Shown here: in pieces, positions 1-8,966 of the stretch
Layout of the letters: each line of letters begins with the position of its first letter
Position numbering within the stretch: the stretch's first letter is position 1
Assembly (NCBI GenBank): GCA_964514215.1
Contig: CAZEPW010000027.1
Location: 1-43,311, forward strand
Direction of reading: 5' to 3'
Source: CAYQUC01 sp964514215
Lineage (GTDB): Bacteria > Pseudomonadota > Gammaproteobacteria > UBA6429 > Thiohalophilaceae
DNA length: 43,311 nt
The notes under the pieces: generated by a model
The model's input: the letters and a program-made list of their open reading frames with translations, nothing else
Told to the model about the DNA's origin: nothing
Databases searched by the model: none
Position numbers and translations under genes: made by a program

Positions 1-2374
1 ATTTTGTGTATACACTGTTGTCAGTTAATGGTTTGTATGAAATATTTATTTCATTTCCCAAACCATTAAATATTGACGAAACAGAATGACTTTTGAAAGT
101 TTCATTTCTCCATGAGAATAATGTAAATTCACCGCCACCATACTCATAGAGACAAATATAATCAGATAACCCATCGCCATTGGTGTCACCAATTGATCGA
201 CTTTTACAACTGCTTAAACTATAAGAATTACTATGGAAGCCAGAAAGTGACTTCCATGTCATTTTTTCACCGTCAGACATCCAAGCAAAAATTTGATATG
301 ACAACCCACCATAATCATAGGGACAAAGTAAATCAGTAAACCCATCACCATTAAAGTCACCTGAAGTTAAATTTTTACAACTATCTAAATAATAGCTATC
401 AGGATCAGAAATTGTTGTTAATACCTTCCATGTCATACTAACTCCATCCGACTCCCACACAAAAACATTACTTCGTCCACCACCATAATCATAAGGACAA
501 AACAAATCTGTTAGACCATCTCCATTGTAGTCTCCTGTTGTTATGCCTTTACAACTATCTAAATAATAGCTGTCAGGATCAGAAATTGTCGTTAATACCT
601 TCCATGTCATACTAACTCCATCTGACTCCCACACAAAAACATTACTTCGTCCACCACCATAATCATAAGGGCAAAATAAATCCGTTAAGCCATCACCGTT
701 ATAATCACCAGTCATTATATATTTACAACTTTTAATATCATAACTATTTGGATCTGATATCACAGACAAAGCTTTCCAATTCATATTCGTCCCATCAGAC
801 TCCCAGGCAAAGACTGCACTTCTACCACCACCATAATCATAGGCGCAAAATAAATCAGTTAAACCATCAGCATTATAATCTCCAGCCGTTAAATTAATAC
901 AGTTTGCTAAATCATAATCATTTGAAACTGACAGTGAAACAAAATCCATTGTAGTACCGTTAGATTTCCATGCGAATACTTGATTAGTCCCATTGCCATA
1001 ATCATAAGTACAAAATAAATCAGTTAATCCGTCTCCATCGTAATCACCAGGAATTAAATTTGCACATCGACCTAAACCATTTGCATTGGGAGGTGAGATA
1101 TTGGATAACAATTCTGGAGAGTTATAACTAGAGCTCGATTTCCAAGCATAAATACTATAATTTGTTATAACTTCTCCATTAGCAGTCACTCCACCACCAT
1201 AATCATATACACAAATTAAGTCAGATTTTCCATCACCATCAATTTCAGCTGTAATTATTGATTGACATGAACTTAACTGTAATGTCCCTGCAGGTGTAAA
1301 CGGTGATTCTGCATACATAGTTAATAAAGAAGTATCAACAGGTTGTTGAGAGTTATTCCATGTAAAACTTGTTTCAACTTTACATAATCCACTAGGTCCA
1401 CAATCATTTATCGTTGATATAATACTTTTATTAGTAAATAAACTCTCCGTGTAATTAAGTGAATAATTATGAACTTCATCCTGCACTCCATTGATACTAC
1501 CTGAGTAAGTTTTAATATTAATTAATCGTTCTAATACATTTATTTTTGAACCATTCATAAAACCAAAACGTTTATCAGGTCGTATTTCAAAAATAAATTT
1601 AATTGTTGCTGTTGGTGTTAAACCAGCTGCAGTATTTCCTGTGTAGTTAATATGATCAATTCGTGTAAAGCCATTCGATTTATCATTAAAATATAAAAAA
1701 TCAGCATAATTGCCAACGCTGTCTTCAACTCGACTCATTGGCCACATGTGCACTTCTGTTCGTCCTTCTGCTTCTATTTGAGCATCTAAACGACCACCAT
1801 AATTTCCATAAATTTTCTTTTGGCCTGATTTTGTAAACACTTCAAAATAGTCGGGGCCATTTAAGCCATCAGCATCATATAATTTTATTTTATAAAATGA
1901 TTCAATTTCTGTGCGGTACTCTGAGCCATCAGCACCATAGGCAACACTACTAATATTGACTAAACGTACTCCATCTAAACAAAATTTATCTTCACTGGTA
2001 AAATCCACGCCTCGAATCTTTCCATCTTGCGTAAGTGTCTGTGCGCAACGAGAAATTAAAGACAAGCCTCCAATACTCCAACCAAGGCCAACAAGTCCAT
2101 TGCCACCTTGGCTCGAATAAGATAACGAAACACTCGGTTCCATACCGGCCATACCTGGTGGAATTGTAATTGGAATACTATAATTAGCAGAACCGCCAGA
2201 GACACCAAAACTACCTTGAATTGCACTTGCAGTATGCGTTGCTGAAAATGCTATTTGATTTATTGAAACTAATATAGGGAAGATTAAAAAAATCTGTTTA
2301 ACTTGAATACTTTGTTTTAAAAGTTTAATGGGATTTAAATTTAATAAGCTAAAACCCTTCCATGAAACTGGCAT
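1..2374 (-). CDS. SpvB/TcB-like secreted protein with FG-GAP repeats, partial (N-terminal ~791 residues)
   Basis: An open frame runs from ATG at 2374 to the left edge without a stop, so the C-terminal part lies outside the window. A GGGAGA ribosome site lies just upstream. Residues ~27-43 are hydrophobic and could be a signal sequence after an unusually long basic N-terminus. Residues ~50-100 carry the SpvB/TcdB N-terminal signature (SANYSIPITIPPGMAG, LSYSSQGGNGLVGLGWSIGG). From ~residue 430 on there are seven integrin-like FG-GAP/VCBS repeats, each with a calcium-loop type D-x-(D/N)-x-D-G-x-(T/S)-D followed by a YDYGGG-like strand. In Tc toxin B subunits and SpvB this region forms the beta-propeller before Rhs/YD repeats or a toxin domain. 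The missing C-terminus decides whether this is a toxin, an Rhs-type shell or a cell-wall protein. The family call is firm, the function is inference. Confidence 0.85.
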   Translation of the reverse strand, partial: MPVSWKGFSLLNLNPIKLLKQSIQVKQIFLIFPILVSINQIAFSATHTASAIQGSFGVSGGSANYSIPITIPPGMAGMEPSVSLSYSSQGGNGLVGLGWSIGGLSLISRCAQTLTQDGKIRGVDFTSEDKFCLDGVRLVNISSVAYGADGSEYRTEIESFYKIKLYDADGLNGPDYFEVFTKSGQKKIYGNYGGRLDAQIEAEGRTEVHMWPMSRVEDSVGNYADFLYFNDKSNGFTRIDHINYTGNTAAGLTPTATIKFIFEIRPDKRFGFMNGSKINVLERLINIKTYSGSINGVQDEVHNYSLNYTESLFTNKSIISTINDCGPSGLCKVETSFTWNNSQQPVDTSLLTMYAESPFTPAGTLQLSSCQSIITAEIDGDGKSDLICVYDYGGGVTANGEVITNYSIYAWKSSSSYNSPELLSNISPPNANGLGRCANLIPGDYDGDGLTDLFCTYDYGNGTNQVFAWKSNGTTMDFVSLSVSNDYDLANCINLTAGDYNADGLTDLFCAYDYGGGRSAVFAWESDGTNMNWKALSVISDPNSYDIKSCKYIMTGDYNGDGLTDLFCPYDYGGGRSNVFVWESDGVSMTWKVLTTISDPDSYYLDSCKGITTGDYNGDGLTDLFCPYDYGGGRSNVFVWESDGVSMTWKVLTTISDPDSYYLDSCKNLTSGDFNGDGFTDLLCPYDYGGLSYQIFAWMSDGEKMTWKSLSGFHSNSYSLSSCKSRSIGDTNGDGLSDYICLYEYGGGEFTLFSWRNETFKSHSVSSIFNGLGNEINISYKPLTDNSVYTK
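381..728 (-). repeat. Two near-identical 174-bp tandem repeats inside the SpvB-like gene
   Basis: Segments 381-554 and 555-728 are direct repeats with a 174-bp (58-codon) period. The first ~125 bp of each copy differ at only a handful of positions, mostly third codon positions, while the other FG-GAP units of the gene are much more diverged. This points to a recent in-frame duplication of one repeat unit. Confidence 0.85.
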
Positions 2375-2709
2375 AACATTCTCCCTATTTTTTTTATTAT
2401 TTTATGTATCGATCAAAATAGTATGATTCAAATAAAATTCACCTAACAACACTAACAAAGCCTTTTTGTTAAATCAATTCATCTATATTAAAATTATTTG
2501 TTATTTAAAGTTTATTAAAATATAAAACGCTTAACATTCATACACAGTAAAGCTCTTTTATACTTTGATAGTAAGCGCTAACATCGCGTTAACGCTTTTA
2601 TTATTATAATGTATCACCACTCTTTTGAAGTTCTAAAAAATTTTAGTGATCAATTTTTCGTGGTTTCGTTATAGAACATTTAAACTACCCAATGGAATTT
2701 TAATTTTTG

Positions 2710-3145
2710 ATTAGAAAATATTTTGATATACCATCATTGTAATAAATAACTAGAAAATTTGCTTTTACCTAACTAAACTCAGATTTGTATAAGAATGATA
2801 TTATCGAAACCCGATAATTTTGATGTTTTAGCGTTAGATTCCGGCTCAAAAAACTACCGGAATGACAGTTATTTTGAGTTTTAAATTCCAGTTAAAATAT
2901 TAACGGAATAATGTGGTGTTTAGATTTTATTTATATTAGAAAATATTTTGATATACCATCATAATGATAAGTAACTAGAAAGTTTGCTTTTACCTAACTC
3001 AGCTCAGATTTGTACAAGAATGATATTATCGAAACCTGATATTTTTGATGTTATAACTTTAAAACCGGCTCAAAAAACTACCGGAATGATGGTTATTTTT
3101 AAATTTGAAATTCCGACTAAAACATTAGCGGAGTGACGAGTTGTT
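2710..3145. repeat. Tandem pair of a ~210-bp dispersed intergenic repeat
   Basis: Copy 1 is about 2710-2920 and copy 2 about 2935-3145, a period of 225 bp. They share long stretches, for example ttagaaaatattttgatata and ggctcaaaaaactaccggaa, with scattered substitutions. Each copy ends in short inverted segments of the attccgg...ccggaat type. A third, more diverged copy lies in inverted orientation at about 40911-41020. No open frame is seen in them. The rest of the 2375-3155 gap is AT-rich and shows nothing else. Confidence 0.85.
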
Positions 3146-3155
3146 TTGGTTTACC

Positions 3156-3620
3156 TTATTCAACAACCAAGGCTGTTCTTGAAATAACTTCACGCATAAC
3201 AAAACTTGAATGCACGCCAGTAACACCGGCGATGCGGGTTATTTTACCGAGTAATAAATTTTGATAGGCTTCCATGTCGCGCACTAATATTTTTAATTGG
3301 TAATCGGCATCTTGGCCGGTGATTAATAAGCACTCAAGAATTTGTGGCACACTGGCGATTTCAGATTCAAATTTTTCAAAACGTTCTGGGGTATGTTTAT
3401 CGAGTGAAATATGCACTAAGGCCATCATGGTTAAGCCCAGTTTTTTAGCATTAATGATTGCACGGTAACCCAGGATAAAACCATTTTCTTCTAATGTACG
3501 TACCCGCCTGAGGCATGGTGATTGGGACAGGCCAATTTTTTCAGCTAAATCTTGATTGCTAACGCGACCTTCTTTTTGCAGGATGTGGAGTATTTGGCGA
3601 TCATACCTATCTAGTTTCAT
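3156..3620 (-). CDS. Lrp/AsnC family transcriptional regulator
   Basis: A 154-residue protein of the usual Lrp length. Residues 1-50 form the winged helix-turn-helix (LDRYDRQILHILQKEGRVSN, then LAEKIGLSQSPCLRRVRTLE). Residues ~65-145 form the RAM effector-binding domain (LVHISLDKHT, ILECLLITGQDADYQLKILV). Such proteins sense amino acids and bind DNA as dimers to octamers. An AAGGA site lies 7 bp before the ATG at 3620. The gene is divergent from leuA over a ~340-bp intergenic region, so it may regulate itself and leuA. That link is inference from position. It could equally be a Lrp paralogue for another amino acid. Confidence 0.9.
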   Translation of the reverse strand: MKLDRYDRQILHILQKEGRVSNQDLAEKIGLSQSPCLRRVRTLEENGFILGYRAIINAKKLGLTMMALVHISLDKHTPERFEKFESEIASVPQILECLLITGQDADYQLKILVRDMEAYQNLLLGKITRIAGVTGVHSSFVMREVISRTALVVE

Positions 3621-3962
3621 GGATTGTCCTTAAATTATAAAATGCGCAATATATAGCTAATTATATCGAATTTAGCGCAAGAATAAACATAATAACCGGA
3701 ATATTTGCACTGGTTCGCAATTTAATTTTAAGCACTTTACTCTATTATTATTGCATCGTCACAAGCGATACTGTTGGCCTCGCTTACCCAGCCAAGGCTA
3801 TTTTTAAACAGCAGTTTTCACAATAAACTGTTGAGCTGAAGGTAGTACCACGACCAGCGCGATTTTGTTTACGTTTATTTTGATAATTTTTTTTTAAAAT
3901 TAGTTCTCGGTGTGCTGGAGCTAAGATGATTTAATAATTTGCTTAATAAAGGAGCATTAGCG

Positions 3963-5633
3963 ATGTCATCGTTTGATTTTACTAAATACCAGACAATGCC
4001 TGCGATTCAATTGCCCAATCGGCAATGGCCAAACAAGGTGATTACAAAAGCACCTATTTGGGCAAGTGTTGATTTACGCGATGGCAACCAAGCCTTGCTT
4101 GAGCCGATGGATGTGCAGCAAAAACAAACAATGTGGGCATTGTTAATTAAGCTTGGCTTTAAAAATATCGAGGTTGGGTTTCCTTCGGCAAGCAAACCGG
4201 ATTACCAATTTATTCGGTGGTTAATTGAAGAAAACCAAATTCCTGATGATGTTACGGTGCAAGCTTTGGTTCAGGCACGGGAAAATTTAATCATTAAAAC
4301 GTTTGAAGCGTTAAAAGGTGTTAAGCGCGCGATTGTGCATGTTTATAATTCAACATCAACGGTTCAACGTAATCGTGTGTTTGCGATGGATAAAGACAGC
4401 ATTAAAAACATTGCCTGTTTTGGTGCAACGCTGTTAAAACGTGAGGCGCTTAACTACCCTGACACAAAATGGACGTTTGAATATTCACCTGAAAGTTTCA
4501 CTGGCACTGAAATGGATTATGCTGTTGAAGTGTGTAATGCGGTGATTGATATTTGGCAACCAACGCCTGAACAACAGTGCATTATTAATTTGCCGTCAAC
4601 GGTGGAAAATAGCACCCCAAATGTTTTTGCTGATCAAATAGAATATTTTTCTGGTGCTGTGAATAAGCGTGACAGTATTATTTTATCGGTTCACGCTCAT
4701 AATGATCGCGGCTGTGCTGTGGCAGCAAGTGAATTAGCGTTATTGGCTGGTGCTGATCGTGTTGAAGGTTGTTTACTGGGCAATGGCGAACGTACCGGAA
4801 ATCTTGATATTATTACTATGGCCATGAATTTATACAGCCAAGGGATTGATCCAGCATTAGATATTTCAAATCCGGATGAAATTATTTCAGTGGTAACGCA
4901 GTGTACTAAAATTCCGGTGCATCCACGCCATCCTTGGATTGGCGATATGGTTTACACGGCTTTTTCCGGCAGCCATCAAGATGCGATACGTAAATGCCTG
5001 CATTTGCAAACAGATGATGAGCCTTGGCAGGTTGCTTATTTACCAATTAATCCTGAAGATATCGGCCGGGATTATCAGGCGGTGATTCGGGTTAATAGCC
5101 AATCGGGTAAGGGTGGCGTGGCTTTTGTATTGGAACGGGATTATGGTATTGTGTTACCACGATGGATTCAAGTTGAATTAGCACAACTGGTGCAGCAACA
5201 AAGTGAACAGCAGTCAGGCGAAATTAATAGCAAAAGTATTTATGATATTTTTGTTAACCACTTTATTGCGGACAACAATCCGAATAGTTTACAGTCTTAT
5301 GACATTAAGCGCGTTAACCAGCAAGATGAAATTGAAATTGTTTTGCATGAAAATAATAAAGCCATAACGCTCAACGGTGTTGCTCAAGGTGCGCTCTCGG
5401 CTGTTGTGGATGCCTGTAAAAAATATTTCGCTTTGCAAATTAATGTGACGGATTATAACGAACACGCTATTGCTGAAGGGACGAATGCTCAGGCAATTGC
5501 GTTTATTTCATTAAATATTAATGGCCAGCGTTTTTCTGGAGCATCATTCGATAATGATACGCTTAGTGCTTCGATTAAAGCGTTAATTTCAGCATTAAAT
5601 CGCTATCACTTACTTGAGACTAAAGCGGCATAA
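3963..5633 (+). CDS. leuA: 2-isopropylmalate synthase, long form
   Basis: Condenses acetyl-CoA with 2-oxoisovalerate in the first committed step of leucine synthesis. The 556-residue protein has a DRE-TIM barrel with the catalytic DLRDGNQAL motif (~residue 38), the metal-binding H-x-H in SVHAHNDRG and the GNGERTGN loop, then a C-terminal LeuA allosteric domain from ~residue 430. The length and N-terminus (MSSFDFTKYQTMP) match the fungal/actinobacterial-like long LeuA subtype rather than the ~520-residue E. coli type. The frame opens at a TTG at 3939, but ATG 3963 is preferred because AAAGGAG lies 8 bp upstream of it. The gene is divergent from the Lrp-type regulator. No convincing leader peptide or attenuator was seen in the 3621-3962 region. 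Confidence 0.95.
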   Translation: MSSFDFTKYQTMPAIQLPNRQWPNKVITKAPIWASVDLRDGNQALLEPMDVQQKQTMWALLIKLGFKNIEVGFPSASKPDYQFIRWLIEENQIPDDVTVQALVQARENLIIKTFEALKGVKRAIVHVYNSTSTVQRNRVFAMDKDSIKNIACFGATLLKREALNYPDTKWTFEYSPESFTGTEMDYAVEVCNAVIDIWQPTPEQQCIINLPSTVENSTPNVFADQIEYFSGAVNKRDSIILSVHAHNDRGCAVAASELALLAGADRVEGCLLGNGERTGNLDIITMAMNLYSQGIDPALDISNPDEIISVVTQCTKIPVHPRHPWIGDMVYTAFSGSHQDAIRKCLHLQTDDEPWQVAYLPINPEDIGRDYQAVIRVNSQSGKGGVAFVLERDYGIVLPRWIQVELAQLVQQQSEQQSGEINSKSIYDIFVNHFIADNNPNSLQSYDIKRVNQQDEIEIVLHENNKAITLNGVAQGALSAVVDACKKYFALQINVTDYNEHAIAEGTNAQAIAFISLNINGQRFSGASFDNDTLSASIKALISALNRYHLLETKAA

Positions 5634-5671
5634 ACATTTCATTCTCGCATGCATTTGACGGGAATTTGGAG

Positions 5672-5696
5672 ATTCCCGCTAAAATCACGCGGGAAT
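5672..5696. repeat. Small inverted repeat after leuA (dRS3-like)
   Basis: ATTCCCGC at 5672-5679 pairs perfectly with GCGGGAAT at 5689-5696 across a 9-base spacer. The ATTCCC...GGGAAT form resembles short dispersed repeats known from Neisseria (dRS3) and other bacteria. It begins about 40 bp after the leuA stop and could act as a transcript-end hairpin, but no T-run follows. The rest of the 5634-6043 gap is AT-rich. Confidence 0.6.
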
Positions 5697-5891
5697 GACA
5701 TATCGTCCCATATTCCAATCTCAGATTAGTTAACCTAAATTTTACACAAAAAATAACGATTCTCTTTTAAAACTCAAATTTTTAGATAACTGTCATTTAA
5801 TTTTCTAATAATTAAGCCTGTATTAAGCTTTAACCATTAAATTATAATTTAACAATTAACTTTTATTTGTTAAATTAACATCAATGCCCAA

Positions 5892-5912
5892 CATATGAAT
5901 TCGAATCATATG
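5892..5912. promoter_or_regulatory. Palindromic candidate operator upstream of the multicopper oxidase
   Basis: CATATGA and TCATATG form 7-bp arms around a centre containing the palindrome TTCGAA, about 130 bp before the oxidase start. The symmetry suggests a dimeric regulator site. It does not match the CueR or CopR consensus as I know them. Confidence 0.4.
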
Positions 5913-6043
5913 TAAATTACATCTTTACGTCATTCTTACATAACACTTCAAATAGTCTGTAATACAGATAGCTAAACTCGTGCCCTAACTATATTAGTAG
6001 TTTATAAGGGATTTACACATTTTAAATTTTAAAAGGAAATATC

Positions 6044-8050
6044 ATGGCACCCTATAATAACGATACACCAACTGCACCACCAGTAAGCACTAAACCGGTT
6101 TTGGCCGATCCAAAAATTCAAGCATTATTTGTGCAACAAGCACCAAATGCATTGCATCCCAGTTTTAAATTTAAAAAGGATGATGAACAACAACACGATA
6201 AAAAATCCGAATCACAAACAGATGCGAATTATAATATTGTTATTCAACAAGCAGTGCATCAAACCGGTTTGATTAACGCCGCAGGTAACTTATTGAATAC
6301 CACCATTTGGGGTTATGGTAGTAATGACGATGATGAATCTGGCACAATGGTAAGCTGGCCCGGTAAGACATTTGAAGTAAAAAGTCATAAAGCGATAAGT
6401 ATTAACTGGAGTAATCAGTTAATTGATGCCCGCGGTAAACCACTGCCGCATTTATTACCGGTTGATGAATCATTACACTGGTGTTACTCATTAAAAGGTT
6501 ATGAAAATGTTACTTTGGCGAAAGACGGTGTGCCGCTAGTGGCGCATTTACACGGAGGCCATAATGATTCAAAGGTTGATGGTAATCCGGAATATTTCAC
6601 TGGTTTAACAAAAGCCAGTCAGGGTCCGCGTTTTGTGAGTAACACCAATGTTTATGATAATAGCCAAACAGCAGGAACATTATGGTATCACGATCATTCT
6701 CTTGGCATAACGCGCTTAAATGTTTATGCCGGGCTTGCTGGTTTTTATATCATCCGTGATAAAAAAGATACCGGTAAACACGATAATCCACTTGGCTTAC
6801 CGGCTAAACAATTTGAATTGGCTTATTGCATTCAAGACCGTCAGTTTACTGAAACAGGTGAATTACACTTCCCTGCCTATGCACACGATCCGGAGTGGCA
6901 AGACTTTATCGTTGCAGAAGGTGCCAAACCACCACAAGCGAAAGGACCATCGGCATTAGCAGAATTTTTTGGTGATCACATTGTTGTCAATGGCAAACTC
7001 TGGCCAAAAACCGATGTTGAAGCACGCCATTATCGTATTCGATTATTAAATGGTTGTGATAGTCGCTTTATGCGTTTACGATTTCGTACGGTTGCTGCAG
7101 GAGAAACCGAATTAACAAATGCCTCTGCACCACTTAGTTTTGATGTTATTGGTTCGGATCAAGGTTTGTTACGACAAGTTGCCACAGTAACTCAGGTTGA
7201 TTTTATGCCAGGTGAACGAATCGATGTGGTATTTGATTTTAGTAGTGTGCCGGCAAATTCGCGTGTCATTATTGAAAATATTTTAGGTGATGAACCATTT
7301 AATGGTGCAGTTCCTGATCCAATTGAAATCGCGAAAACCGGTCGCCGGACTGATCGTATTATGGCATTTGATGTTAACTTGGTATTACATTCTTCAAAAA
7401 ATCAAATGGATGAAGAGCATGATGGAGAGCATGACAAAAACGACAACGAACATTTAGTCATCACAGACCGTTATGATAAAAATCGTTTAAACGGTATTTA
7501 TCAAGGCGTGACACAAAATGCTGTGCGCACTCGAAAGCTCGGATTATTTGAGGGTCGCGATGAATTTGGTCGCTTAATGCCAATGTTGGGCACTGCCCAA
7601 GCCGTTACTAATGTTACAGATAAACCGGTTGATGGTGCGATGATTTGGGCGGCGGCAATCACCGAGAATCCAAACCTAGGTGATACTGAAATTTGGGAAA
7701 TTTATAATACCACGGGGGATGCACATCCAATCCATGTTCATTTAGTGCACTTTGACATTTTAAGCCGTAATAAATTTAATGCGAAACTAATTGATCAACC
7801 GGTAATAACCGATAAAGGTGCTGTTGGACAAGGTTTTAGAATGGAAGATATTTCAATTTTACCGGATATTGTTCCGGTATTAGCCACTGAAGATGGGCCT
7901 AAAGATATGGTGTTATGTTATCCAGAGCAAGTAACCCGAATTAAAATGACGTTTGATAAAGCCGGGCGTTATGTTTGGCATTGCCATATTTTGTCTCACG
8001 AAGATCATGAAATGATGCGTGCATTTCATGTCGGGGCAGCCCCTTCTTAA
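6044..8050 (+). CDS. CotA-like multicopper oxidase (laccase family)
   Basis: A 668-residue protein with all four copper-binding motifs: HLHGGH (~residue 169), TLWYHDHSLGIT (~211), HPIHVHLVHF near residue 570 and HCHILSHEDHEMM at the C-terminus. The last matches H-C-H-x3-H-x4-M, with a methionine as axial type-1 copper ligand. The motif set resembles the CotA/bilirubin oxidase branch, which oxidises phenols, bilirubin or metals with reduction of O2 to water. No Sec or Tat signal peptide is visible: the N-terminus is polar and proline-rich, so the protein may be cytoplasmic, spore-coat-like or secreted by another route. A His/Asp/Glu-rich insert lies near residue 460. An AAGGA site lies 6-7 bp upstream. 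It is a lone transcription unit converging on parA. Confidence 0.92.
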   Translation: MAPYNNDTPTAPPVSTKPVLADPKIQALFVQQAPNALHPSFKFKKDDEQQHDKKSESQTDANYNIVIQQAVHQTGLINAAGNLLNTTIWGYGSNDDDESGTMVSWPGKTFEVKSHKAISINWSNQLIDARGKPLPHLLPVDESLHWCYSLKGYENVTLAKDGVPLVAHLHGGHNDSKVDGNPEYFTGLTKASQGPRFVSNTNVYDNSQTAGTLWYHDHSLGITRLNVYAGLAGFYIIRDKKDTGKHDNPLGLPAKQFELAYCIQDRQFTETGELHFPAYAHDPEWQDFIVAEGAKPPQAKGPSALAEFFGDHIVVNGKLWPKTDVEARHYRIRLLNGCDSRFMRLRFRTVAAGETELTNASAPLSFDVIGSDQGLLRQVATVTQVDFMPGERIDVVFDFSSVPANSRVIIENILGDEPFNGAVPDPIEIAKTGRRTDRIMAFDVNLVLHSSKNQMDEEHDGEHDKNDNEHLVITDRYDKNRLNGIYQGVTQNAVRTRKLGLFEGRDEFGRLMPMLGTAQAVTNVTDKPVDGAMIWAAAITENPNLGDTEIWEIYNTTGDAHPIHVHLVHFDILSRNKFNAKLIDQPVITDKGAVGQGFRMEDISILPDIVPVLATEDGPKDMVLCYPEQVTRIKMTFDKAGRYVWHCHILSHEDHEMMRAFHVGAAPS

Positions 8051-8069
8051 ATTAACTAACGCTTAATAA

Positions 8070-8111
8070 AATGCTGAAGATAACAAATTCCGAATCGTTG
8101 TCTTCAGTATT
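8070..8111. terminator. Bidirectional hairpin between multicopper oxidase and parA
   Basis: AATGCTGAAGATAAC (8070-8084) pairs with GTTGTCTTCAGTATT (8097-8111), a 15-bp stem with two G-T wobbles and a 12-base loop. It lies between two convergent genes, with A/T-rich flanks on both sides, so it can end transcripts from either direction. Confidence 0.7.
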
Positions 8112-8135
8112 GTTAAATGTGATTATAATAAATCT

Positions 8136-8918
8136 TTAGGCTGTTGCCGCTAAATTCTCTTCACGACGTAAAATTTCTCCAGCCAATGCTAAATAGGCTA
8201 ACGAGCCACGCGAGGTTTTATCATAGTGCATAATAGGCAATCCATGGCTAGGTGCTTCGGCAAGACGCACGTTTCGTGGAATAATGGTGCGGTAAACTTG
8301 ATCCGGAAAATGCACCAGTAATTGACCGGATACATCGTTTGCTAAATTATTTCGAGGATCAAACATGGTGCGTAACATGCCTTCTACTTTTAAACGTGAG
8401 TTAACGGTTTTACGAATGCCATCAATGGTATCCAATAAAGCCGATAAACCTTCTAACGCATAATACTCACACTGCATTGGAATCATCACCGATTCTGCTG
8501 CAACAAGTGCGTTGAGTGTTAACATGTTTAATGCTGGAGGGCAGTCAATTAATATATAATCATAGCTATGTTTAATATCACACAAGGCATCACGCAAAGC
8601 ACTTTCGTTATTCTCGCCGGCTTTTAAAGCCACTTCGGCTGCAATTAAATCGCCATTCGCTGGTAATAAATCATAGCCCAGCTCCTCCAAGTTTTGGATT
8701 AACTCAAATGCTTGCACCGAACCTAATAAAACATCACCGGTAGTAAATTCAATATCGTTTTTATTAACGCCACTGCCCATGGTCGCATTGCCTTGCGGAT
8801 CCATATCAATCAACAACACTTTACGTTTTGTCGCTGATAATGAAGCAGCCAAATTAATGCAAGTTGTTGTTTTACCAACACCACCTTTTTGGTTTGTTAC
8901 CGCAATGATCCTACCCAT
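8136..8918 (-). CDS. parA: Chromosome partitioning ATPase ParA (Soj)
   Basis: A 260-residue deviant Walker-type ATPase of the chromosomal Soj length. KGGVGKTTT (residues ~10-18) is the deviant Walker A with the signature lysine; DMDPQGNAT and LIDCPPALNMLTLNAL follow. There is no extra N-terminal DNA-binding domain as in plasmid ParA. ParA dimers on the nucleoid move ParB-parS complexes. The frame begins further upstream, but ATG 8918 is chosen because GGGGAG lies 5 bp before it and the protein then starts MGRIIAVTNQKGG. It lies 48 bp after rsmG, as is common. The usual downstream partner parB is absent: the next gene is the convergent oxidase. Confidence 0.95.
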   Translation of the reverse strand: MGRIIAVTNQKGGVGKTTTCINLAASLSATKRKVLLIDMDPQGNATMGSGVNKNDIEFTTGDVLLGSVQAFELIQNLEELGYDLLPANGDLIAAEVALKAGENNESALRDALCDIKHSYDYILIDCPPALNMLTLNALVAAESVMIPMQCEYYALEGLSALLDTIDGIRKTVNSRLKVEGMLRTMFDPRNNLANDVSGQLLVHFPDQVYRTIIPRNVRLAEAPSHGLPIMHYDKTSRGSLAYLALAGEILRREENLAATA

Positions 8919-8966
8919 GATGCTCCCCTGAGCCAACAATAAAATTTAGTTTAATTAAAAAGTGCT

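Noticed and set aside
381..728. Possible CRISPR-like or VNTR array
   Set aside because: The repeats are in frame within the SpvB-like gene with no spacer pattern; they encode FG-GAP units.
3640..3962. Leucine attenuator or T-box leader before leuA
   Set aside because: No leader peptide with leucine codons and no T-box or terminator/antiterminator pair could be supported.
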